Below are positions 1 through 6,981 of a stretch of DNA of 17,545 bases, one piece after another (within the stretch, counting starts at the first letter, position 1; every line of letters begins with the position of its first letter). A program made the translations under genes and the position numbers. Source of the stretch: Baffinella frigidus (lineage: Eukaryota > Cryptophyceae > Cryptomonadales > Baffinellaceae); contig MU647735.1 of assembly GCA_026770585.1 (NCBI GenBank), positions 22,422 through 39,966 of the forward strand, given 5' to 3'. The notes under the pieces are model-generated. The model was not told where the DNA came from, did not search any database, and was given only the letters and a program-made list of their open reading frames with translations.

Positions 1-3000
1 GGCGTGATCGTGAGGACGTCGGTCATGTTGGGCCCTGCTACTTGGTCGCCAGGGGCCGGACCGAAGAACGCATTGTTCAGGACGTAGTTGAGGCGTTGAC
101 GTGAGGTCCACTTCGCGTGGTGCGGCTCGTGGTCGACGGGTGTTGGTCCGGTCCTGCTCGCATGCGAGACAAGGGGTCGTGTTGGCTCCAGCGTGGTCGC
201 ACCCGGCATGGACGTCGGGTCCAACGCCCTCGGTTCGAAAAGTCGCGATGGTGCACAGGGCGGTTGGGCGACCTGCAGGGGAGGTTCGTGTGTGACAGGG
301 ACTGGTACGGTGATGTTGGTACAGTCGGTCGGCCACTCGTCGAAGTCAGCTGCCCACAAAGACTCCCCGGGCGAGAAACCCATGCCGTCGGGCGTTGCGG
401 GGAGCGCCACGTGGGAGGATCGGGGGCGTAAGCCGGTGGGGTTGAAAACCCTGGTTGCGAGGCTGCCAGCCCGGGACCAGAGTGACGCCGGTGCGGCCAC
501 CGGGAGCTGTACGGCCTGACAGGTCACCAGTTCGTGTTCCGGCATCACATTAGGTGGCATAAAGACGAAAGGACACTCGTTTCGATCGGGGTCCTGCAGC
601 AGCACGCCGTTATGGTCCATTGGAGGTCGGTCACGGCGTGGCAGGATGACTTTAGCTGCGAGCGAAGAAGCGTTGGCCGTTCCGTCCGGGTTGGGAAGGC
701 CATAGTCGTCGGCGTCCGGGAGTGACAGCATGTCCGATTCTTTGGTGGTGTCCAAAAGATCCGGGCGACGGGAAAGCGCGTCTTCGGTGACGATGCGCTT
801 GCCGGGGCGGTGCTGGATGGTGAACGTGAACGAGCTAACGTATCCCCACCATCGCTGGAATGATGGGGACAGGACCTTGCTTGTTTTCAACCAGGCCAAA
901 GCGCTTGAATCGGTGATGACGCTGAAAGGAACGCCGGACAGGAACGGTCGGAAGTATTTCAGGGCCCCGATGAACGAAAGCAGTTCGCGGGCGTGCGCGG
1001 CCTTGGTACGCTCGGCCGGGTTGAAGCTCTTAGAGCGGAACTCAATTGGCTTCCACATGGTACTGTCGTCTGGCAAGGTGTGCAGTTGCCACAGGCTGCA
1101 TCCCGCCGCGAACCCGGAGGCGTCGCAGCGTAATTGGTAAGGAAGGCCTGTGCGCGGTGTCGAGAGGACCTGGGGGGAACAACACACGTCCCGCAGGGCC
1201 TCGAAAGCCTTTTGTTCCTCGGGTCCCCAGGTGAAAGCGGCGTTTTTGCTCGTCAGCGCAGCGAGGGGTGCGGCGTAATTGCCAAACCACTCGATGTGAC
1301 GTCGTAGGTAGACACAGAAACCGAGGAATGCACGTACGTCCGTTGTGGAAGTTGGGACGGGCCACTCGCGCAGCGCTGCAACGCGCGCGGGTTGGACCGC
1401 TACACCTTCCGCGGACAGAACGTGTCCGAGGTAGTTACAGCGATCCAGCATGAACTGAGTTTTCTTTTCGGACAAATGGAGTTCTTGCTCTTCCATGGCG
1501 TACAGGAAGGAATAGATGAACCCAAGGTGTTCCTCGAAGGTGCCCCCGTGAATCAGGGCGTCGTCGAGGAACACAGCAGCGTTTTCGGCCAGGAGGTTGC
1601 GACGGTCCGTTGGGTGTTTGCTCAAGTCCGGCAGGACGCAGGGCAACGACTGAAGAATACCGCTGAACAGGCGTTGTGCCACTGCGGGGCTGGAGGCCAG
1701 GCCCTGAGGGCATACCCTCCACTCGAATTGGCCGAAACACGTGGAGAAGGCGGTAAGCCAGGAGTCTTCATCCCGCAAGCGGTTTTGGAAGAAGAAGTTG
1801 GAGCAATCGAAGCTGCTGAACCATACGGACGCTCCCAGCTGGTTCACGATGTTGGTCCATTCCGGGGGGGGAAAGTACTGTGTCTCGAGAACTTCGTTGA
1901 GAGCACGGTATTCCACCACGGAGCGCAGGCTTCCGTCCGGTTTGGTCACAAAGAATAGACGAGCCGCCGTTCCCGAGTAGCTCGGTCGAATCCATCCTTT
2001 GTTGAGATAATCCATAAGGATGGCCTTTGTGTACTCGATTTCTTCTTGACTTAGCCGTCCGACCCCCGCCCGTGGTGGGATGGATGCTCCCGGTTTGAGG
2101 TTGCAGCTCCCGTTGACGAAACGGTAAGGAGGGAGCGAGTGAGGTTTTCGAAAGACCTCAGGAAAGCGCGCCACTACATCAAGCCAAGCCTGGGCCCGAC
2201 GCGGGTCCTCGACTGCGGGGGCGGGTGGCGTGGCCTGCAACGGGGTTGCCTCGGCGAAGAGCGACTTATCCGGCATCATAGGATCGGAAAGTCGCACTTC
2301 GACGTGGTGCACCATATGAGGATTGTTGCGCGCGTAGTTGGTCAGAGCCGCAGCGTTTTTGCGATTCTTTGTAGCACTGCGGCGCACGTGACGCTCGGTA
2401 GTGGAAAGCCCTCCGGAGTCGTTAGGGCCGGGGGCGATATCACAGAAGTGAGTTTCGACCGATGGTCCACGAGGCCCTTCGTCGAAGACGTAGTGTTCGC
2501 ACGTGCCTCGGGGCCTTCCGAGGAGTGGGATCAACACTGTAGGAGAGCCTGTAGTGGTGGTCACCGAGATCTTGTAACTGGGGGTGGAGTCCTGGAGCAC
2601 GAAGCCGCCCTGCAGAGGGAGGATGTAATCGAACCCCATGATCACGTCCTCGGTGATGTCAGCCACCACGAAACGTGCGCTCGGAAGCAGCTGAACGCGC
2701 GGGCCCCGACCGGTACTGTCGAGCACGTGGTGTGGGAGGCGAATACGCACGTCAGAAGGGGTCCATCCGTAGACGGCGCTGTTGGAGCCATCCGCGACTG
2801 TGATGGAGCCGGTGCCAGACGCCTTGGCGGGGACGTCGAAACCCAGGGAGCGCGCGGCGCCAGGTGAAAGGACGCAGTGACTCGAGCCACTATCCCAAAG
2901 AACTCTGAAGGGCACGGCTGCGGAAGAATGTCCCGCAAGATTGAGGATGCTGCGGGGCAGGGAGCTATGGTGAATCTTTGGTTCCGGCGGACATTGAGTG

Positions 3001-3284
3001 GTGAACACCTCGGCGACGACAGGTTCATTGAGTATCAGGTTGGCGTGGAGCGCCGAGAGTGTCGATTCGGAACAGTCAGGAGTACGGTGTTGAGCTGCGG
3101 GAGATGGCATGCCTGACACATGTGCCGTTACAGAAGGATTCTGTGACGGCCCGGGCGGGGGGTCCGGGTCATCTCTGCTCGAGCAGCTCAATCGCCATTT
3201 CCCGGCGAGGAGGCCTCCCGATCGTCGGGCTCCGAAGTGGCGTCTTCGAAGGCTGGAGATCCATGATCGGAAAATTGTGACGGA
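1..3284 (-). CDS. pol: Ty3/gypsy-type Pol: protease, reverse transcriptase, RNase H (partial)
   Basis: This frame opens at 3284, just after a TGA, and stays open to the left edge. Pol probably begins at the frameshift (3203-3197), giving about 1065 codons in the window. An aspartic protease occupies about 2915-2570, with LWDSGSSHCVL (catalytic D codon 2894-2892) and the flap-end motif DVIMGFDYI. Reverse transcriptase occupies about 2190-1380: FPEVF at its start, FVTKPDGSLRSVVEYRALN, the first catalytic Asp in FSSFDCSN (1808-1806), and FLDD (1571-1560) as the YxDD equivalent. The thumb/connection has LGHVLS and RAFLGFCVYLRRHIEWF. RNase H runs about 1135-755 with Asp (1124-1122), Glu (986-984) and Asp (911-909), ending with DALSRRPD. 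The protease-RT-RNase H order and motifs are those of Ty3/gypsy elements. All catalytic residues looked for are present. About 245 Pro-rich codons follow with no integrase zinc or DDE motif, so integrase, if present, lies to the left of the window. Confidence 0.96.
3144..3186 (-). promoter_or_regulatory. Candidate stimulatory RNA structure downstream of the slippery site
   Basis: Starting 10 bases after the heptamer is the perfect palindrome CTGCTCGAGCAG (3186-3175). It is followed by TGACCCGG (3171-3164), which can pair with CCGG (3154-3151) and GTCA (3147-3144), leaving a three-base bulge. The stems are short and were found by eye; no folding energy was computed, and a pseudoknot cannot be judged. 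Confidence 0.4.
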
Positions 3285-4236
3285 TCATCGGCGAGATCGT
3301 GGACGTCGAGAGGCGGTTCCGTCTCAATGTGGTTGATCGTTCCGTCGAACCTGGCCTTTGTTGGGCGAATGGCCGAGGCCAGAGGTGCGGGGAAACCATC
3401 ACCCCCGCGGGTGTTGGCCTCGCCCGAAACTGCGGCACGGCGTGCGGTGTCGAATCGTTCGGAGGTTGACGGTTGCCGTTGCGAGCGTTCCGACGGATGC
3501 CGCGGACCGTAGTCCTGCCGTGGGGCGTTTCCTTGGCGCGGAGGGGGACGGTTGTCTTGTTGGTAGGATCCCCGTGGGTTCCGGTTTGCGGGGCGGGACC
3601 CGGAACGTTGGTCACGTTGATTGCCACGGTTTTCATTGCCGCGGTAACTGCCGTTGCCAGCACCACGTGGGTCGTCATGGCCGGACGAGTAGCCTCTCCG
3701 TTGTTCCCCGCCAGGGCGGTCATGGTAGTCGCCCCGGTTGTCGTTGCCGCGGTATCCGTTGTTGTCGTTTCCCCGCTGGTCGTCTCTGCCAGAAGAGTAG
3801 CCACGACGCGGGGATGGTTCGTTTCGGGCGTCACCACGTCCGCGGTCGCCATCCCGTGGGTAGTACGACTCGGGCGGGTAGTAATCGTTTCGACGGGGTG
3901 CATCGTACCAGGGACCCCGCTCCCGGGACGAGGTCCGAGAGAAGCTCTGCTCGCGGTCTCCTTCGTTGCGATGCCAAGCACGTCGTTCGTTCGCGAGGCG
4001 TTGAGAGGCGTGATAATCGTTTTTGCCGTCCGAGCGGAAGGATTTCTCCATGCGGGCACGGATCACCGACTCGTTATCCAACCGCTTTTCACAGTTCAAG
4101 AACGTGTGAATGATGTTGCCCCCCTTTCGCACGTCTGTTCACAGTAGTAGCATTGATCGTTGACGTGACGAAATTCGATCTCCTCACGGTCCCGTCCAGC
4201 TGCGAGACAGAAATCCATCACATCTTTGCGAACAGG
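3188..4236 (-). CDS. ORF-e: RG-rich nucleocapsid-like segment in two frames
   Basis: Coding text continues past the ORF-d TGA in the same frame to a CYYC motif. It then appears one frame back, in a frame open from 4138 to the TGA at 3190-3188. The second half holds the H-x4-C partner (IIHTFLNC), so the zinc motif is split by the frame change at a run of six C on the plus strand (4119-4124). Numbered from 4132, residues 20-75 are charged and residues 75-215 are Arg/Gly/Asn/Tyr-rich, with two 36-residue repeats (about 109-180) containing RRGYSSG. Such basic RG-rich stretches bind RNA in many proteins, which fits a nucleocapsid role. The end is acidic. A -1 slippery heptamer lies two codons before the stop and leads into Pol. 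Confidence 0.7.
3197..3203 (-). promoter_or_regulatory. Programmed -1 ribosomal frameshift heptamer (ORF-e to Pol)
   Basis: On the minus strand the bases read G GGA AAT GGC GAT TGA in the ORF-e frame, which fits the X XXY YYZ rule in the correct phase. Slipping back one base re-pairs on GGG AAA and continues with TGG in the Pol frame, so the ORF-e stop at 3190-3188 is bypassed. Gag-to-Pol transfer by -1 frameshifting is well established for retroviruses and many retrotransposons. Downstream there is a 12-base palindrome and a G+C-rich hairpin that could act as the stimulatory structure. Confidence 0.75.
3593..3808 (-). repeat. Two 108-base tandem repeats in the RG-rich region of ORF-e
   Basis: RRGYSSGRDD and RRGYSSGHDD begin two 36-residue units rich in Arg, Gly, Asn and Tyr, encoded by two adjacent 108-base blocks. 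Internal copies of GYRGNDNRG and SYRGNENRG show the duplication well. Confidence 0.8.
4119..4124 (-). other. Six-base homopolymer at the ORF-e frame change
   Basis: A run of six C on the plus strand (AAAGGGGGGC on the coding strand) lies where the CYYC frame gives way to the frame carrying H-x4-C. A one-base length difference in this run would reconcile the frames, as would -1 slippage, but the phase does not give a canonical heptamer here. Confidence 0.5.
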
Positions 4237-4239
4237 TCA
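4237..4239 (-). other. ORF-d/ORF-e junction: in-frame TGA before the zinc motif
   Basis: TGA followed by CC separates the capsid-like region from about 33 further codons in the same frame that end in CYYC. An ATG overlaps the stop (ATGA) but lies in another frame that closes after about 18 codons, so reinitiation there yields nothing useful. Readthrough or a nonsense mutation is more likely. Confidence 0.55.
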
Positions 4240-5883
4240 TGAGCGCTCGGCAATGTGGTTGATCTTATTGGTCTCAATCATCAGGTGGTACGCCCCGGCC
4301 TGGCGGTCCAAAGATTTGGCGGCCGCCAGGGGAATGGACGTCACGACGTGACCATCGGTCATGAACGGTTGCTTGGTATCCCCGACCAGCAACTTAGTCG
4401 TGGAAGGAGCGACCGTCAGGGCGAGGGCCTCCGAATTGAGCGTCAGAATCCAATTCCACAACAAAGCAGGGTTGCTCTGCACACGGTGAGGCGTCGTGGC
4501 ACAGTACTGCTGCCATAGAGACTTGTCGGCGCCTTGCACGAGCAGTTTGAGAGCGTGGAACTGTTCGTGCCGCGGTACAAAAGGAGAACAATGGTGCGGG
4601 GGTCTGTTGTAGCCGCGTCCGTCGAGTTCGGGGTGCACACCGTAGAACGTGTTCTGAGCGGTGGTCCACGCATTGACGAGGGAGCAAGATCTCTGCATCA
4701 GGGTTCGTGCGGTGGTGACGGTGGCGGCCTCAGCGATCATATTACAGACCCCGTCGCGGATGTTGACCGGACCACACGATTGGATGAAGTTAAGCGCGAA
4801 GGCGGGCCAATCTGCGTTGTGGTCGAACTGTTCGATCTCGTGACGAACCGCGTCGGCCAGGTAGGTGAGTACGGTAGATCGCATCGCTCTGCCGAGAAGT
4901 TCCGCGTTGTCGTGACGTTTAGTACTATGAAACGCGACGACGGAGCTAAGGAAGTTAATGGCACACACCCCGGTGACCGCGTTGTCGGACACTCCGCGGT
5001 TTGCCCCGGTGAACTTCCGGATACCGTGCTTATCCTCCCATGGTCTCCCGACGTCGGAAGTGGTCGGGCGGCCACCTTGAAAAGCGGTGGTGATGTACGA
5101 GGCCGCCTCGGAAGATCCCGTGAAGAGGATAGGAGTTGCCACCCTGGTGTGGAAATGGGTGGAGCCAGCCCCAATAACCGAGTCCGGGGTTGTTGATTGA
5201 ACCAGGAGGTTCGGCGAGGGGAGTTCTCCTCCTTGGCCGGTGAAAGCGAAACCTCCCATCATGGTTCGTTGAGCGGGTTCGTGACGTGGCGCCGGTGGTG
5301 GCAAGTTGGCATTGTCACGAGCCCGCGCGTTGGCCATGTCAAGTTCATGCTGCAGGTTTGATTCGCTCGCGCGTAGGCGTTGAATCTCGGTTAACGGAGC
5401 GTGGTGAAACGCGTTCTGTGTTGTTCGAGTTTCGGAGCCGGTGACGGGTTCCATCGTCCTGTGAGGGACGGTGGGCGGGCGGCCAGCGCCAGCGGCAGCC
5501 CATGCAGGTGAGGAGTCGTGCAGTGCCGGTGCGGGATGCGCGCGTACGTCTCCCGGCAGGGAAGCTCCGCCGGGAAAGCGAGGGTGATTCCCATGGCCAG
5601 GAGGTTCAAGCAGGCTTCCCTCAGGTGAGGCCTGTCGCCGTGAGGACGTCAGGTTGTCCATTCTTGTTGTCAGAGTAGCGAGGGACTCGGAGAGTCCCCG
5701 ATTCGCCTCGCGCAGTTCACTCACCATGGGGGTCATGCCGCTGTCGAGTAGCTGAGAGACCAGAGGAGTGAGGCGCGCGTGTAAGGTGTTCTCAGAAGAT
5801 TCGATGGCCGCGGTTGTTTGAACCTGCATGATCGTAAGCCGGTCCTCCATCAGATTAGCTCGAGTCGTCGTCTCAGAGCGCAT
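4237..5883 (-). CDS. gag: ORF-d: Gag-like capsid protein
   Basis: This 548-codon frame starts at ATG 5883, in frame with and 9 bases after the ORF-c stop. Residues 1-80 have coiled-coil character with regular Leu/Met/Ile spacing. Residues 85-235 are Pro/Gly-rich and contain a short helical stretch at about 165-190. Residues about 295-480 are a compact Trp- and Leu-rich globular region (motifs such as DWPAFALNF and LLWNWIL), as expected for a retroelement capsid. The assignment rests mainly on position just before the nucleocapsid-like ORF-e and Pol, and on composition; I see no diagnostic capsid motif. The TGA at 4239-4237 is followed in the same frame by about 33 codons that reach the CYYC half of a zinc motif. 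The TGA is followed by C, a context known in general to be leaky. Confidence 0.7.
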   Translation of the reverse strand: MRSETTTRANLMEDRLTIMQVQTTAAIESSENTLHARLTPLVSQLLDSGMTPMVSELREANRGLSESLATLTTRMDNLTSSRRQASPEGSLLEPPGHGNHPRFPGGASLPGDVRAHPAPALHDSSPAWAAAGAGRPPTVPHRTMEPVTGSETRTTQNAFHHAPLTEIQRLRASESNLQHELDMANARARDNANLPPPAPRHEPAQRTMMGGFAFTGQGGELPSPNLLVQSTTPDSVIGAGSTHFHTRVATPILFTGSSEAASYITTAFQGGRPTTSDVGRPWEDKHGIRKFTGANRGVSDNAVTGVCAINFLSSVVAFHSTKRHDNAELLGRAMRSTVLTYLADAVRHEIEQFDHNADWPAFALNFIQSCGPVNIRDGVCNMIAEAATVTTARTLMQRSCSLVNAWTTAQNTFYGVHPELDGRGYNRPPHHCSPFVPRHEQFHALKLLVQGADKSLWQQYCATTPHRVQSNPALLWNWILTLNSEALALTVAPSTTKLLVGDTKQPFMTDGHVVTSIPLAAAKSLDRQAGAYHLMIETNKINHIAERS

Positions 5884-5895
5884 CTCCTTGGTTTA
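5881..5895 (-). other. ORF-c/ORF-d junction: in-frame TAA inside a coiled-coil-like region
   Basis: The minus strand reads TAA ACC AAG GAG ATG, all in one frame. Coiled-coil-like residue spacing is present on both sides of the stop (the end of ORF-c, and residues 1-80 of ORF-d). This suggests the two parts were or are one protein, or that ORF-d reinitiates at the nearby ATG. Confidence 0.55.
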
Positions 5896-6978
5896 TGTCA
5901 GAAGTTGCTGAAGGATGGTAGCTGTAGTCGCTGCGGTGGCGTTAACGGTCCGCAGGTCACCAACCACCGCGGCGAGCGCCTCGGATGTCGATGCAGCGGT
6001 TTGCCGGGTCCGCTCAACTTCTTTGTCGGCTCGCAGTTGCCACGCGGCTGAGTCGCGGTGTCCTTGGGTAATGCGTTCGGCGAAGGCACGGGCGTCCGGG
6101 ATTGGTAGTAGAAGGGGTGCGTTGTGACCGCTTCCCACGGAATACGCGCTGCCGCTGGAGGGCGTGTGCACAGGGCCGGATCCGGCGCCGGCGCCGGTAG
6201 CCTGGGCAGCCCCAAGAACCCCTCCGGTGGCAGGGTGGGCAGCGCCGCCTGAGCCTGAGGGCGCGATCCCGTGCTCGCCGAAGGAGTGAAGGCTATCGCT
6301 TGAGGGTGACAGGGTATGGCTTGCGTCCACCAAGGGCATGGTTCCTCCTGACATGAAAGAGCCATCGCCCAGTGTCTCAGGTCGCGGTTGCGAGGTCGAT
6401 TCCAGTGTGCCCCCGAACGAGACTGTCTGCGACGAGGGTGCGGACAGTTTTGTCTGGAATTCGTGCTGCGTAGGCCACGTTCCCGGCGTGCCGGTTGGCC
6501 GGTCTGCGGGGCGTGCAAGAATGCGCACGGGAGGCACGGTGGTCGGGTGTGTCGTGGTGACATTCGGCGAGACACGTGCCAACCGCGTGTCTGGTGTACG
6601 TGGCCGGGCCTGGCACGAGTGATAGTGGTCGGACCAGGTTGTGATGGCTTGTTGATGATTGCACCACGGACAAGGCCGGCACGCGCAGTCGTTCGCGCTG
6701 AATGCTCCCGAGGTAGGTGTTCGAATTGTGCCGTGACACAGGTTGCACGGCGCTGACATCGGGGCAGACTGAGTCCCGGGTTCGACGGCACTTAGTAAAC
6801 CCAACGAGGTGTCGGGGGTCAATGCGAAGGAGGACGATTCCAGTGTACGTTGCGACTGTAGGGTCTGCCATTCCACCGAGTGCGAGAGTGGTGTGAAGAG
6901 GGCGGCCGGTGGGCCAGGCAAGGGACTGTCATCGAGAGGTGTCGCGTTGGGTGACACCTCCGGTTTCACGGCGGACGC
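5893..6978 (-). CDS. ORF-c: Cys/His-cluster and coiled-coil segment
   Basis: This frame follows the ORF-b TAG directly and in the same frame. The first ATG lies about 70 codons in, so nearby AUG reinitiation does not explain it; readthrough, or a nonsense mutation in a longer frame, does. Numbered from the GTG at 6969, it is about 358 residues long. Residues 75-78 are CNLC, 95-103 hold four cysteines, and C100-C103 with H115 and C119 give CxxC-x11-H-x3-C, similar to the ORF-b module. Residues 200-285 are Gly/Ser/Ala-rich. Residues about 295-357 are charged and Ala/Leu-rich, and look like a coiled coil that runs on into ORF-d beyond the TAA at 5895-5893. It probably forms part of a Gag-type polyprotein. 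No named family is recognised. Confidence 0.65.
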   Translation of the reverse strand, partial: ASAVKPEVSPNATPLDDSPLPGPPAALFTPLSHSVEWQTLQSQRTLESSSFALTPDTSLGLLSAVEPGTQSAPMSAPCNLCHGTIRTPTSGAFSANDCACRPCPWCNHQQAITTWSDHYHSCQARPRTPDTRLARVSPNVTTTHPTTVPPVRILARPADRPTGTPGTWPTQHEFQTKLSAPSSQTVSFGGTLESTSQPRPETLGDGSFMSGGTMPLVDASHTLSPSSDSLHSFGEHGIAPSGSGGAAHPATGGVLGAAQATGAGAGSGPVHTPSSGSAYSVGSGHNAPLLLPIPDARAFAERITQGHRDSAAWQLRADKEVERTRQTAASTSEALAAVVGDLRTVNATAATTATILQQLLT

Positions 6979-6981
6979 CTA
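6979..6981 (-). other. ORF-b/ORF-c junction: lone in-frame TAG
   Basis: TAG followed by G interrupts an otherwise continuous frame. No ATG occurs for about 70 codons on the ORF-c side, so translation would need readthrough or a non-AUG start such as the GTG at 6969. A nonsense mutation in a decaying copy is the alternative. Confidence 0.6.

Noticed and set aside
1392-1958. 188-codon plus-strand frame
   Set aside because: It is the exact codon-phase complement of the reverse transcriptase palm region, where the minus strand has all RT motifs.
2139-2867. 242-codon plus-strand frame
   Set aside because: It is antisense to the protease and start of RT, with no motif of its own.
3169-4059. 296-codon minus-strand frame rich in Thr/Ala/Arg overlapping ORF-e
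   Set aside because: It is a low-complexity frame made by reading the RG-rich repeats one base off; the overlapping frame has the H-x4-C motif and leads correctly into the slippery site.
5884-5889. AAGGAG before the ORF-d ATG as a ribosome binding site
   Set aside because: It touches the ATG with no spacer, and the context is eukaryotic.
5898-6791. 297-codon minus-strand frame overlapping ORF-c
   Set aside because: It is an off-frame reading of the same strand; it lacks the CxxC...HxxxC module and coiled-coil end found in the ORF-c frame.
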